NCBI GenBank assembly: GCA_964472785.1
Contig: CAYYMH010000001.1
Span: 222,930-286,929, forward strand
Direction: 5' to 3'
DNA: 64,000 bases
Source: CAYYMH01 sp964472785
Lineage (GTDB): Bacteria > Zhuqueibacterota > Zhuqueibacteria > Thermofontimicrobiales > Thermofontimicrobiaceae
Shown here: positions 43,398-52,902 of the stretch, one piece after another
Position numbering within the stretch: position 1 is the first letter of the stretch
Layout of the letters: each line of letters begins with the position of its first letter
Made by a program: the position numbers and the translations under genes
Notes under the pieces: generated by a model
The model's database searches: none
Seen by the model: only the letters and a program-made list of their open reading frames with translations
Told to the model about the DNA's origin: nothing

Positions 43398-43961
43398 TTA
43401 CTTTTTGCTCGTGTCCACTTTTTTGTCACTGTCTGATTTTTGTGTTTTAGTTGCAGGTGCTTTTTTTGTTTTCTTGGTACTTTCTTTTGGTTTGGATTTT
43501 TTATTTCTTTTAATTAATGTGATCCAAATAATGACGCTAATGATGAAAAGAGCGACTGCAATTATAAGAATCAGATAACTGACGTTGCGGAATTCGTTAA
43601 GTGATTTCTCGATATTTTCGAGTTTACCTTTTTTTGTATCAAGTTCTTCCTCGATTTGTGCTAATTCCTGTTCTTTCTTTTGAAGTTCACTTTTTTGGTT
43701 TTTTAGCTCTTTCATTAAGTCAGCGAACTCCTTGTCCAGTTTGGACTCCGCTTCCTGCTTTACCTCAACTTGCCCGGCTTTTTTTTCTGCCTCTTTCTTT
43801 TTTTGGTCCTGGTTTATTTTCAGTTCTTGTTTTGCTTTCTCCTCGACCATTGGTTTTTTTTCAGTAGCCTGTTTATCTTCTTTCTGACAAGCTGTAATCA
43901 AAAAGCATGATAGTAAGAAAAAAATAAGCAACACGGTTATAAATAGATTTCTGTTTTTCAT
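43398..43961 (-). CDS. Coiled-coil lipoprotein-like protein with C-terminal membrane helix
   Basis: 187 residues. The N-terminus has a hydrophobic stretch ending in the lipobox-like LITAC (Cys25). Then come about 90 residues of Lys/Glu-rich coiled coil (KSELQKKEQELAQIEEELDT), a membrane helix at about 132-152 (ILIIAVALFIISVIIWITL) and a Lys/Thr-rich tail. Two membrane attachments would let the coiled coil loop out on one side. AAGGAGG precedes the ATG. It lies 40 bases after the transporter gene, same strand. Function unknown. Confidence 0.7.
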   Translation of the reverse strand: MKNRNLFITVLLIFFLLSCFLITACQKEDKQATEKKPMVEEKAKQELKINQDQKKKEAEKKAGQVEVKQEAESKLDKEFADLMKELKNQKSELQKKEQELAQIEEELDTKKGKLENIEKSLNEFRNVSYLILIIAVALFIISVIIWITLIKRNKKSKPKESTKKTKKAPATKTQKSDSDKKVDTSKK

Positions 43962-44001
43962 GACGTTCCTCCTTGGTTTATTTTGATGATTAATTTGAAT
44001 T

Positions 44002-46209
44002 TTAAACTAAAGCGTTTTCTTGTCCTGAATCTCTAACAAAAATACAGGATGATTTGGTTAATTCAGGGACGTTACGAATAAAGTCAAAGGCAATATTTTT
44101 TTCAGCTAATCCGAAAATATTAATATCTCCTCGTGGCGCAGCTTTTATCGTGTCTTCAAATGATCCGATGAGCACATGAAAATAGGTCATGGACGGGAAA
44201 CGCGCCTGCTCACTTAAATTGTCTAAAAAACGATACAACTGTTTTTCCTTCTTTTTGTCTGATGTCGCTGTGATTAAGTTAATTTTCCCTTCCCAGTTTA
44301 ACTGAAGCTGCAAGGCAATCAGCACGGCTAAATGCCAGTTCGGGCTTTTATCCCTGAGCCAGAGGTTGACATTCTTTTGCATTCCAAAAGCGACTCGTGG
44401 GTGCTGACGAAGAATTATCGTTCCCAATTTGTTGCTATTCGCTGTGTTGACTAATTCTTCAATGACGTTATCCTTTTTTGTGTCATCCCCGATCGTCAAA
44501 AATAAAATGTTCGGTCGAAAAGCACCGCCACATAATGTTTGAATAACCAATTTGGCTCCGTGCAAAAACTGTTGTTCCTTGATTACGGTCGAATTTACTA
44601 AAATTCCCTGGTCTTCCAGCGGCATCAGTAACTCCTCAAGCGATGACCCAACTTCATCTGCTTTTTCTTCGGTAATCGAAAAGGCAAAGATACTACCCGA
44701 TGGATACGTAATATTACGAATGAAAAGCAATGGGCCTGCCCAAATCTTGGGCTCTTCAATAGGGAGCAGCAAATCCGGCTTCCATGAAATTTGATGTTTG
44801 GGAAACCGCGAAGCGATTCTGGATGCCTTTTCTGCTATCGCTAAAAACATGCCGCCTCTGATGTCCCCCCAATCGGCTTTCAAACCTCGCTGTGCTAACC
44901 AAATATAAATTGAAACGATGATAATGATCGCGAAAACGCTAAATATCGGATTGATCAGAAACATGATAAATAAGCACCCTACCGCGCCAAGCAACGAAAC
45001 AAACCGTGGTATTTTGAATGTTGGTCGAAAGCTGATAATTTGCATGCTTTGCTCGATAAAAACAACCAGGTTTAGCATCCCGTAAGTGATCAGAAAGAAC
45101 ATTGTGATTAGTTTGGCGATCATGTCGAGATTGCCAATGATTAATGCAACCTCAATGATCACACCGGTAAAAATGACAGCATTTCTGGGTTCATTGGCGG
45201 CTGTCTTCTTTGCCAGTGTTTTATAAAAAGGAACTGTTTTCTGCTCAGCCAATGACTGCAAAATTCGTGGGGCACCCAGCATGCTTCCCAAAGCAGAGGA
45301 TAGCGTGGCGCCCAACAAACCGGCAAGAATAGCGGGACCCCAAATTGCTTTATCGACCATGATTAATTGATTTGATCTCAACTCTGCTGCAGAACTGATT
45401 TTGGTTAGCATGTAAGCTAATCCAATATAAATAAATAAGGTAAGAATAATCGAACCAATTGTCCCCAGCGGAATAGCACGTCGTGGATCTTTCAGATCAC
45501 CGGACATGTTAGCTCCGGCCATGATTCCGGTTACTGCCGGAAAAAACACGGCAAACACCTTCCAAAAATTTGCATCTTCAAAATTCCCGATTAACAGCAC
45601 ATCGGTTGGTTCCGTTTTTGTCAAAAAAAATGATAACAATGACAATCCAATCATAGCCATAATGACGTACTGGACCCTAATCGCTAAATGAGCACTGGTA
45701 TAAGAAATGATGAGGAGACTAATCCACGCAATACTTGAAACAATGATTGGCGTGTGTCCCGGGAAAATTCGAATCCAGCCTTCTGTAAATCCGATAATAT
45801 ACAACGCCGCTGAAAGCGTCTGGGCCACGAAAAGGGGAATTCCGATACTGCCCCCTGCTTCCAAACCTAATGATTTTGAGATAATCGAATAGGCGCCGCC
45901 GGCTCCGATTTTGATGTTGGTAGTGATAGAGGACATCGAAAGCGCTGTACAGAATGTCACTGATTTTGCTAATAAAATGATAGCAACCGCGCCAAGAAAT
46001 CCGGCGTTTCCGACAACCCAACCGAGCCTCAGATACATAATCACGCCGAGAATCGTTAGCACGTCGGGCGTAAACACACCACCGAATGTGCCAAACTTTT
46101 TCGGTTGCTTCGGTTGCAGATTGAAAGAGAACTTGTTCAGAAATGATTGAAATATTTTCATCGTTGTTATATTCATCTCCTTTTTCTCATATAACCACAA
46201 TAGAAGCAC
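44002..46209 (-). CDS. SLC12-type cation-chloride cotransporter / amino acid permease family
   Basis: A 735-residue membrane protein. FGTFGGVFTPDVLTILGVIM opens the 12-helix APC-fold core (about residues 40-455), as in Na-K-Cl and K-Cl cotransporters. Further matches are SITTNIKIGAGGAYSIISKS and PAVTGIMAGANMSGDLKDP. The cytoplasmic C-terminal domain (about 470-735) has the SLC12 regulatory-domain look, including NVNLWLRDKSPNWHLAVLIA. The real start may be ATG at 46176 or 46161, since AAGGAG lies just before 46176. It is the second gene of a five-gene minus-strand unit. The transported ion is not readable. Confidence 0.85.
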   Translation of the reverse strand: MLLLWLYEKKEMNITTMKIFQSFLNKFSFNLQPKQPKKFGTFGGVFTPDVLTILGVIMYLRLGWVVGNAGFLGAVAIILLAKSVTFCTALSMSSITTNIKIGAGGAYSIISKSLGLEAGGSIGIPLFVAQTLSAALYIIGFTEGWIRIFPGHTPIIVSSIAWISLLIISYTSAHLAIRVQYVIMAMIGLSLLSFFLTKTEPTDVLLIGNFEDANFWKVFAVFFPAVTGIMAGANMSGDLKDPRRAIPLGTIGSIILTLFIYIGLAYMLTKISSAAELRSNQLIMVDKAIWGPAILAGLLGATLSSALGSMLGAPRILQSLAEQKTVPFYKTLAKKTAANEPRNAVIFTGVIIEVALIIGNLDMIAKLITMFFLITYGMLNLVVFIEQSMQIISFRPTFKIPRFVSLLGAVGCLFIMFLINPIFSVFAIIIIVSIYIWLAQRGLKADWGDIRGGMFLAIAEKASRIASRFPKHQISWKPDLLLPIEEPKIWAGPLLFIRNITYPSGSIFAFSITEEKADEVGSSLEELLMPLEDQGILVNSTVIKEQQFLHGAKLVIQTLCGGAFRPNILFLTIGDDTKKDNVIEELVNTANSNKLGTIILRQHPRVAFGMQKNVNLWLRDKSPNWHLAVLIALQLQLNWEGKINLITATSDKKKEKQLYRFLDNLSEQARFPSMTYFHVLIGSFEDTIKAAPRGDINIFGLAEKNIAFDFIRNVPELTKSSCIFVRDSGQENALV

Positions 46210-46255
46210 ATTTGTTTCATCGTCTTATTTATAAAAACGCGATAAAATAAAAATA

Positions 46256-46621
46256 TTATGGTAGCCTGGACGGAAAAATCCATTTTCGGGCTTCGGCAAT
46301 TTGATCCTCTTTGAATGTTTTGAATTCAATGTCTGTGAACACACTGAAAATGTTGACAAGAAATTTTTCAAATTGCCGATCTGAAACCAAAGCAACACGC
46401 TTTAAATAGGACTTGTATTTGGTGAAAAAATCATACTCTTTGATCACAATTTTGAAATCATATTTTTTTAAGCCAGCCGCATCAAACAGCACATTGATGC
46501 TGGTGTGGGATGTGCACAAGGATTCCAATTGATGAATGACTTGCTTGAAATCATCAACCGTGAGCTCGTCCCTGATTGAAATTTCTATCTTATTCTCTTC
46601 CTGGTAGATAATTTGATACAT
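46256..46621 (-). CDS. STAS/SpoIIAA-like domain protein
   Basis: A 121-residue protein of the SpoIIAA-like/STAS-SEC14 type: DELTVDDFKQVIHQLESL, SINVLFDAAG and the C-terminal DIEFKTFKEDQIAEARKWI are typical of this small single-domain family, which also occurs fused or next to transporters. AAGGAG precedes the ATG. It is the first gene of the unit that runs through the SLC12-type transporter, which suggests a regulatory or scaffold role there; that link is inferred from gene order only. Confidence 0.78.
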   Translation of the reverse strand: MYQIIYQEENKIEISIRDELTVDDFKQVIHQLESLCTSHTSINVLFDAAGLKKYDFKIVIKEYDFFTKYKSYLKRVALVSDRQFEKFLVNIFSVFTDIEFKTFKEDQIAEARKWIFPSRLP

Positions 46622-47199
46622 ATAAAATCTCCTTCTGGTTTAGTACATATTTGAATTAAAATGAGTGAATTATAAAAAAGTAATAATCTGATCCATTTCA
46701 GATAAACGTTATGATTTACCGTCGTTGGATGCGTTCACAGTCACTTCATTGTATTAACGCGATACTTGACAAACCGGATATTAAAAAATGTTTTATGGTA
46801 TTATCCGTTATTCCAAACAATGTAAAATATATTTGGTCACCGACACTCTTTCAGTGTTCCGCTTATGCGAATTATTTTGGTATTATGTGGGTTCATTCAA
46901 GCGTATAAAAATTATTTGGAAAGAAAGTCCCATAGATGTATGATTCAGTGTACGCAATACAACAAGTATATATATAAGATAATAATTTTTAATGAGATAT
47001 GCAAGTTATTTTTTTGTTAATTTTGATTTTTTCAGGCAATTTTGTTGATGATATGAAAAACACAAGAAATTAATTGACAAATACTATTTTTTTTATTACA
47101 TTAAATAACAAATGTATGTTTTTTAACGACAAGGGTTAACGTGAGATATTTTGGGGGGCTCACTAAACAGCAGGTTCGTTCATAAAAGGCGGTGTAAAA
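46622..47199. other. 578-base divergent intergenic region
   Basis: AT-rich sequence between the STAS gene (minus) and the coiled-coil gene (plus). Apart from the promoter at 47074-47102 and the ribosome binding sites at its edges, I see no gene, strong hairpin or repeat of the window's families. A 65-codon plus-strand frame (46711-46908) has no ribosome binding site and a Cys/Trp-rich composition unlike its neighbours, so I treat it as non-coding. Confidence 0.4.
47074..47102 (+). promoter_or_regulatory. Candidate promoter for the coiled-coil gene
   Basis: TTGACA (47074-47079), a 17-base spacer and TACATT (47097-47102, four of six consensus bases), about 100 bases before the start at 47200. 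Confidence 0.45.
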
Positions 47200-47844
47200 A
47201 TGACTCGGAAATCAGATCAGGCAGTCATTGAAGCTAACCATGATTTGGATAAGTTAGCCGACGAAACCCAAAAAGTGTTAGATGAACTTCAAAAAATTGA
47301 AAAAGAGCAAAACAAGCGAATTGCCAAACTTGAGGGACAGCTCGGAAATTTGCAATATTTTTCCGAAACATCGCCCGAGCAACTAAGAGAAGAGTTAATC
47401 GTTGGCATTCGAAAATTAGGAGAAAAGGTTAACGGGGCGATCAAGAAAATAAATGAACGTTTCGATAATTTCGCAACAGAAGTTTACAAACGGATCGATG
47501 AAAATGCACCACCCGATAAGAGTGATGCACCCGAAGATGAAGAAAAAAAGTTTGGCGAACTGAAAGAAAACGCGCTCTTGGATGCTGATGATTTTGAAGT
47601 TGTACCAAAGGAGGCGATAAAAAATTTGACCGAGTTATTAAAGAAGCAAACAAGGGCCATCCATGGTTTAAAAGAAAGACATGAGTTCTTGATTCGTGAT
47701 TTGGAAAATCGAGTCAAATCTCTGGATAAGGACAAATCTGAATTAGAGGAATTTATCGAGAAAAAATCAAACAAAATTTTTAGGTTGGTAATGATTGCGT
47801 TTGTGCTTATTGTTATTGTTTTTATTTTAACTCAAATATTTTAA
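47200..47844 (+). CDS. Coiled-coil protein with C-terminal membrane anchor
   Basis: 214 residues, soluble and strongly helical (KLADETQKVLDELQKIEKEQ; ELTELLKKQTRAIHG-like heptads) up to residue 190, then one hydrophobic helix at the very end (about 196-213, LVMIAFVLIVIVFILTQIF). This tail-anchored layout would place the coiled coil in the cytoplasm. AAGGCGG precedes the ATG. It is divergent from the STAS/SLC12 unit and shares its preference for charged coiled coils. No family recognised. Confidence 0.72.
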   Translation: MTRKSDQAVIEANHDLDKLADETQKVLDELQKIEKEQNKRIAKLEGQLGNLQYFSETSPEQLREELIVGIRKLGEKVNGAIKKINERFDNFATEVYKRIDENAPPDKSDAPEDEEKKFGELKENALLDADDFEVVPKEAIKNLTELLKKQTRAIHGLKERHEFLIRDLENRVKSLDKDKSELEEFIEKKSNKIFRLVMIAFVLIVIVFILTQIF

Positions 47845-47990
47845 ACCCACCTTACAAATCATACAGTAATTTTCCACCCATAAGCTCCAAAGTTAAACTC
47901 AAATTTCTATTATCAGATAACAGTTAAGAATTGGATGATTTTAATGTCATTCATAAGATTTGAATCCGCAGACAAACAAGATACTGCATA

Positions 47991-48500
47991 TCAAGATTTT
48001 AGTTTATCACCGATGGTGACCAAAATATCCAGAATGTTAAATAATTTGTTAATATCAATGATTTTTCCTGATTGTTCATAGATGAGTATGTCCTGATCCA
48101 GAATTATCATGGCTTCACCTTGTTCAATAATTTTTGCCCGTAAGTCGGGGGACATGATTTCCTTGACTTTTTCTTCATTACTGCCTTCGACGATATATTT
48201 TTTATCAAAAGATCGGTCATTTAGCAGGATGTCCCGGGTCCCGAAGAGTTTGGTCAGTTTCTGTAGAATACCTTCCCGATAGACCTTAAGCTTCAGATTG
48301 CTCTTATTTTCCAGCTCGATTTCAAAATGTGTTAAAAATAAGTTCACTTTAGGCGCCGCCTGAATAAAGATCATTTTCAAAATGAAGGGGTAATCTCTGT
48401 ACTTTCCGGCAACCAGAGATGTGCCTTCTTCGCTTAGTTGATATTTTGCGCCAAGGTGTTCAGCAAAAATTTTCCAGGGATTTTCCGTATCTTGTAACAT
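47991..48500 (-). CDS. Protein of unknown function (169 aa)
   Basis: A soluble protein without signal peptide or membrane helix. It begins MLQDTENPWKIFAEHLGAKY, with alternating strands such as NLFLTHFEIELENKSNLKLK and IIEQGEAMIILDQDILIYEQ. The sequence looks like a compact alpha/beta domain, vaguely like DUF3137-type proteins, but I cannot place it. GAAAGGG precedes the ATG. It is followed by a separate aminotransferase gene upstream on the same strand side, 62 bases apart. The small size and good codon structure support a real gene. Confidence 0.65.
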   Translation of the reverse strand: MLQDTENPWKIFAEHLGAKYQLSEEGTSLVAGKYRDYPFILKMIFIQAAPKVNLFLTHFEIELENKSNLKLKVYREGILQKLTKLFGTRDILLNDRSFDKKYIVEGSNEEKVKEIMSPDLRAKIIEQGEAMIILDQDILIYEQSGKIIDINKLFNILDILVTIGDKLKS

Positions 48501-48562
48501 TTTTTCCCTTTCAACGTGTCGTTTTTAATTTGTGTTTACAGTGATTGTAATTAATGGTCAAT

Positions 48563-49810
48563 TCATTTGATGTTTTGCATTTCATTTTTTATCATTTTCC
48601 CAAATCGTTTTATACCAGTATTAATTTGCTCAGGGGAGACCATGCTGAAACTCGCTCGCATGAAGTTGTTCAATCTGCTTTCCGATGAGAATGCACATCC
48701 GGGCACAAGCAACACTTTCAGCTTTTCTGCTTGTTCTTTAATCATACGATTTGTATCGCATTTTTTGGGTAATTCGAACCACATGAACATGCCTGCACTG
48801 GGTATGTTGTATTTGACTTCAGGAGGAAGATATTCTTTCGCTGCCGCGACCATGGCATCACGATTGATGCGGTACATTTGGCAATTTTTTTGTATCAGTT
48901 TCAAAAATTGTTGAAAACCGGATTTTTGGAGATAGCGCGAGAGAACAACCTGTATAAAGGTGCTGGTGTGCAAATTTGCCGATTGTTTGAATAGCACGAA
49001 TTGCCGAATTATCTCTGACGGACCGGAGACATAGCCGATTCGGAGTCCCGGAGCAAATATTTTGGAAAAACTGTCAAGGCGTACAACTCGGTTTTGCTTG
49101 TCCAATGATTGAAGTGAGGGTGGTTTCGGATGATCGTCCAGCTCCAATAGTTGATAAGGATCATCCTCCAAAATAATCAGGTCCCATTTATTCGCCATGT
49201 CAATAAGATGTTTTCTGCGTTCAATCGACATCGTAACGCCACCCGGATTATGTCCGTTGGGATTCGTATAGATTAATTTTGGCAATTGCTGACCCGACAT
49301 CTCAATATCGAATAATTTCTTTTCCACAATATCTGTTCGTAATCCTTTTTCATCGATGGGAATGGTGACAAAATTTTGGGTGAAAGATTGAAAAGCGGAC
49401 AAGGTGCCCGGATAACTGGGCTCGGAAATGATGATACTATCATCGTTATTGGTAAAAAGGTATGCCATGATGAACAAACCTTCCTGGCTTCCGTTGAGCA
49501 CAACAATCTGATTCTCCTGTAACTCAACATTGTCTTTGAATTTATGCCAGTTTAAAAGTTCAGTTTTCAAACCGGGCTGAGCGTCGGAAGGTCCGTATTG
49601 CGATGCTGTGGTAAGGTCTTCACCGGTAACTTTGATTTCACTGCCATCTTTAAAATGTATGTACAGTTTATCAAATGCGAATGTTTCCGGGTTCGGGTAG
49701 CCGCCGCCCAACGAAATCATTTCCTCGATTTTGAGATATTTTGCCAGTTCCCGGATTGGAGAAGGTTTCTTATCTTTCGCGCGTTCAGATAGTCGGTCAT
49801 GAATTTCCAT
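48563..49810 (-). CDS. Class I/II PLP aminotransferase (LysN/2-aminoadipate type)
   Basis: A 415-residue fold-type I aminotransferase. Landmarks are MISLGGGYPNPETF near the N-terminus, LNGSQEGLFIMAYL, NPNGHNPGGVTMS, ILEDDPYQLLELD and the PLP lysine in RLDSFSKIFAPGLRIGYVSG. The wording is that of the LysN/KAT II group, which includes 2-aminoadipate and aromatic or branched-chain aminotransferases and the catalytic half of MocR regulators; no DNA-binding domain is attached. AAGGA precedes the ATG. Substrate not determined. Confidence 0.9.
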   Translation of the reverse strand: MEIHDRLSERAKDKKPSPIRELAKYLKIEEMISLGGGYPNPETFAFDKLYIHFKDGSEIKVTGEDLTTASQYGPSDAQPGLKTELLNWHKFKDNVELQENQIVVLNGSQEGLFIMAYLFTNNDDSIIISEPSYPGTLSAFQSFTQNFVTIPIDEKGLRTDIVEKKLFDIEMSGQQLPKLIYTNPNGHNPGGVTMSIERRKHLIDMANKWDLIILEDDPYQLLELDDHPKPPSLQSLDKQNRVVRLDSFSKIFAPGLRIGYVSGPSEIIRQFVLFKQSANLHTSTFIQVVLSRYLQKSGFQQFLKLIQKNCQMYRINRDAMVAAAKEYLPPEVKYNIPSAGMFMWFELPKKCDTNRMIKEQAEKLKVLLVPGCAFSSESRLNNFMRASFSMVSPEQINTGIKRFGKMIKNEMQNIK

Positions 49811-49858
49811 ATGGATTCCTTAAATTTTTTTATCAAAATGAAGAAGTAAACTTAATTA

Positions 49859-50779
49859 TCAGTTATTCGTTTGGGATTTGTATTTCAACCGTAAATTATT
49901 CCACCAATCTTCAACCTTGGGACCGAGCCAAAATGCAAATACACCCAAAAGAATACCGGCGATCAAATCAATGACATAATGGTGCCTTAAATAAATTGTG
50001 GATAATATAAGCATGATCACCATAGGCACCATAATCCAAAACATCCAGCGCAAGTAGCGCCACCCAAAAAGCATGGACACCACGCTCACAGCACAGTGAA
50101 GCGAAGGAAAGGCTCCTCGACTTGCTTGCGCTGACACTTCGATTGCGTGTGCAATTGGTTCTAAAACTTGACCGTGCAAGGTTATTGTGAATAACGGTTT
50201 TAAAACAATTCTTGGCGGTGCAGCCGGAAAAATGATAAACAAAAAATAGCCAATATAATAACATATAATCGTTGATACTAATGTGTAGCGGAACGCCTGA
50301 TACCTTTTTTGGAAATAGAGAACGACAGCCACACAAATGTTGAGTACAAAATAATTTGCATAAGCAGCAATAAACACATCTGTCAATACCGGGCTTATAA
50401 ATCGCTCCGCCCACACGCAGGGTTGAGTGCCGAACATCCATTGATCAATTTTTATGAGCCAATGCTGGACATCCGCCTGATTAGCGAAATGAACGGTGTC
50501 GTGCAGATTTGTGTATATCGCAATACAAAATCCAAAGGGTAACCAATCTCTTAAAAGTCTCCAATTTTTTTTGTATTTTAAAATTAAAATGAAGAAGAGG
50601 AAGACAGCGACAGTTACCCAAATTCGCTGCATGTTGCCTTCAATCCGTGCCGGCACTTTGCCTTTCGTGTAAAAAAAGTAATATGCCTTCGTTGTCAAAA
50701 GAACCATGGGAAGAAAGAATATTATGGCGATGAGCTCTTCAAGTCTTAGCATCAGGATTCGATTCCATGCCGTCTTCAT
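49859..50779 (-). CDS. PAP2-superfamily membrane phosphatase/transferase (Aur1-like)
   Basis: About 306 residues with six or more membrane helices. The acid phosphatase signature appears as RGAFPSLHCAVSVV (motif 2 with S-x-H) and YLRHHYVIDLIAGILLG (motif 3 with the catalytic His and Asp). The arrangement is that of the PAP2_3 group, which contains inositol phosphorylceramide synthase Aur1 and bacterial lipid phosphatases. The start at ATG 50779 has AAGGAG upstream; a TTG at 50791 lies too close to that site. A role in lipid or undecaprenyl phosphate turnover is likely but unspecific. Confidence 0.85.
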   Translation of the reverse strand: MKTAWNRILMLRLEELIAIIFFLPMVLLTTKAYYFFYTKGKVPARIEGNMQRIWVTVAVFLFFILILKYKKNWRLLRDWLPFGFCIAIYTNLHDTVHFANQADVQHWLIKIDQWMFGTQPCVWAERFISPVLTDVFIAAYANYFVLNICVAVVLYFQKRYQAFRYTLVSTIICYYIGYFLFIIFPAAPPRIVLKPLFTITLHGQVLEPIAHAIEVSAQASRGAFPSLHCAVSVVSMLFGWRYLRWMFWIMVPMVIMLILSTIYLRHHYVIDLIAGILLGVFAFWLGPKVEDWWNNLRLKYKSQTNN

Positions 50780-50822
50780 CTGATTAAGCAATTCTCCTTC
50801 AACTAATATTTACATTGAACCA

Positions 50823-52523
50823 TTAGGGTGTCTGATAATAATCACCATAAACATTATCAATAAAGTAATTTGTGGTCAAATCGGGAATTGTGATATTGCC
50901 GTTTAGATAGATTCCCCATGTTTTGCTGTGCTCAATAAAACAGTTACGTATCACCGGTTCTGAATTATCACAATAGATCATTCCCGGAAAATTTGGATCG
51001 CCTCCTCCGTATTGAATTTTGCAGTTAATCAGTTTACAGTTGCTTTGATTTGCATTTGGACTAAAATAAATGTAATCCCAAAATCCGGGATTCGGCACAT
51101 CAGCTTTTATTGTAATCAGCGAAGAGCTACCGTCGGCAACGAGGCCTCCTTCACGGTTAATTTGAAAACCACTGTGTTCCAGCATAATGAGCGTGACGCC
51201 ATGTTCAATGGTTAGTGTTGCGAATTCAATCCTAATTTTATCATTTATTTGATAGGGTATGCCCAACTTTGTCCACTCAATATCAGAAGATATCGGTTCT
51301 TCAAATTGGCCGCCACGTAATTCAATACGTGTGTTTTCGGGCTGTTCGAATGTTTGCGGATTCAATTCAGCCAAACTGTTTGCTGACAGACTTATTGCGC
51401 CGATTAAATTGTTTGAAAAGTAATTCCCGCTAAAATTAGCCGGTGCAATTCTTCCCTTCAAGTATGCGCCGAATCGATAGCTGTTTTTGAGGCGACATCC
51501 GATTATTTCAGGTGCAGTTTCAAACAATGAAATGTTGCCCGGGGAATAAGCGTCCTGTCCGCCATTTTCGACTGTGCAATTGATTAAATGCGAATCACTG
51601 CTATTTGCTGTCTCCTTAAAGATAATACCATTCCAATATTGACCACCAAATCCAGAAAAATTGATTGACGCCAGAGCGCCATCTGCATGAAGCGCCCCCC
51701 CGTTTTCGACAATTAAACTCTGATTTTCCCGGTATTGTAATTCCAGTCCATCAGTAAGCGTTAAGCGAGCGTTCTGAATATTCAACCCATGTTCAAATAA
51801 TAGAGGGATTGAAATGGATTGTTGAAACCATGTGGTATTTTGCCGAATATTTTTGTCGTTGACTTGAATAACATTCAGTTGATTGTTCAAATAAGTGTTG
51901 GCTCCGATTTTATCAACACTACTTGCGTCACATTGGATGGGCGAAAGGTCACAGTCGGAAACTGTATTATTAAAAAATTGAACCTGACCGCAATCACCTT
52001 TTAAAATTAGTCCGCTACCGGCGCTGCTGTCGATTTTACATCCGCGAATTGTCGGGGAGGCATTTTCACAAATAATCATCGCCGGATAATCATTGTCACC
52101 ACCACCATTTTTGAAGCTACAGCCAATCAGACTGCAACTGTCGTCAATAGCGCCGTCCTTGAATAAAATATACTTCCAGTGACCTTTGTTCTTTGTCACA
52201 CCTGTAAACTCAATTTCATTATTTGTTCCGTCGGCAATGAGTCCGGCGTTATCTCCGATCGTCAAGCTGGCATTTTTTTTGAACCTCACCTGTGTTCCCG
52301 CTTGAATTCTAAGCACCGAACGATCCACAGTGATGTTTGTTGTAATGATATGAATTTCGTTCGATTTCCATTCATCATTCGCTATGATGTCCTCGCTATT
52401 TTCCACCGTTACTTGCTCTAATTGCTGCGTCGGATAGGGTGGATCGCTGACACAGCTATTGATCACAAAGCCGGCGATGACAATCCCCGCCCATTTGATC
52501 TTAGTTTTAAAAGTATTTGTCAT
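50823..52523 (-). CDS. Right-handed beta-helix lipoprotein with three homologous repeats
   Basis: About 566 residues. The lipoprotein signal ends IVIAGFVINSC. The rest is three units of 165-180 residues (about 50-225, 226-405 and 406-569 from the first possible Met): each has a GxxLxADGxx strand set, then a W-(K/N/D)-x-I-x-F segment, a CxF/CxV/CxI rung, an NGG/YGG-x-D turn, an EN(A/S)-xP-x-I-x-GC/NC rung and an L-K/N-G end. These are right-handed parallel beta-helix coils like those of polysaccharide-binding or -lyase proteins. Start at 52523 is supported by CCAGGA eight bases upstream. No catalytic residues can be identified. Confidence 0.85.
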   Translation of the reverse strand: MTNTFKTKIKWAGIVIAGFVINSCVSDPPYPTQQLEQVTVENSEDIIANDEWKSNEIHIITTNITVDRSVLRIQAGTQVRFKKNASLTIGDNAGLIADGTNNEIEFTGVTKNKGHWKYILFKDGAIDDSCSLIGCSFKNGGGDNDYPAMIICENASPTIRGCKIDSSAGSGLILKGDCGQVQFFNNTVSDCDLSPIQCDASSVDKIGANTYLNNQLNVIQVNDKNIRQNTTWFQQSISIPLLFEHGLNIQNARLTLTDGLELQYRENQSLIVENGGALHADGALASINFSGFGGQYWNGIIFKETANSSDSHLINCTVENGGQDAYSPGNISLFETAPEIIGCRLKNSYRFGAYLKGRIAPANFSGNYFSNNLIGAISLSANSLAELNPQTFEQPENTRIELRGGQFEEPISSDIEWTKLGIPYQINDKIRIEFATLTIEHGVTLIMLEHSGFQINREGGLVADGSSSLITIKADVPNPGFWDYIYFSPNANQSNCKLINCKIQYGGGDPNFPGMIYCDNSEPVIRNCFIEHSKTWGIYLNGNITIPDLTTNYFIDNVYGDYYQTP

Positions 52524-52617
52524 GGTAAACATCCTGGATTTGTCTGTACCGGGAATGATAAAATGATTTACGGCGAATAGCAGATCTGAAAATCACATTT
52601 TTTTAAATTTCCGACAT

Positions 52618-52902
52618 TCAAAAATCTGCTTTAGGTCGGCGCATTCCATGTATGAACGCACAAGGCGCATTTTTAGTTACATACTGATTCAATTTGCTGC
52701 ACCAGAGCGCTGCAAAGGTTCTGCAGCTTTGACTGCCGTCCAATCCGTCTTCTTTTGGAAAGGAACCATACTCACATTTTAAGTCACAAAATTTTATTTT
52801 CGATGTACGAACTCCTGCATTTTTCGCCGACATTTCTTTCTCCGTTATTACCCAAAAAATGAGGCTAAAAAAGCCTGTGTAAATTACGGCTGTTGATTTC
52901 AT
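52618..52902 (-). CDS. Small Cys-rich membrane or exported protein, coupled to the gene upstream
   Basis: 94 residues. It starts at ATG 52902, overlapping the upstream stop in TGATG, so it is translated by coupling. A hydrophobic segment (about 6-19, IYTGFFSLIFWVI) is followed by a mature part with five cysteines (FCDLKCEYG, SQSCRTF, LWCSK, APCAF). An in-frame extension further upstream lies inside the preceding gene and has no ribosome binding site. No family recognised; the odd number of cysteines fits an exported or metal-binding peptide. Confidence 0.6.
   Translation of the reverse strand: MKSTAVIYTGFFSLIFWVITEKEMSAKNAGVRTSKIKFCDLKCEYGSFPKEDGLDGSQSCRTFAALWCSKLNQYVTKNAPCAFIHGMRRPKADF

Noticed and set aside
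46711..46908. 65-codon plus-strand frame in the large intergenic region
   Set aside because: No ribosome binding site, start close to no promoter, unusual composition.
49968..50441. 157-codon frame inside the PAP2 gene
   Set aside because: Same strand but shifted frame within a gene with clear catalytic motifs; a shadow frame.
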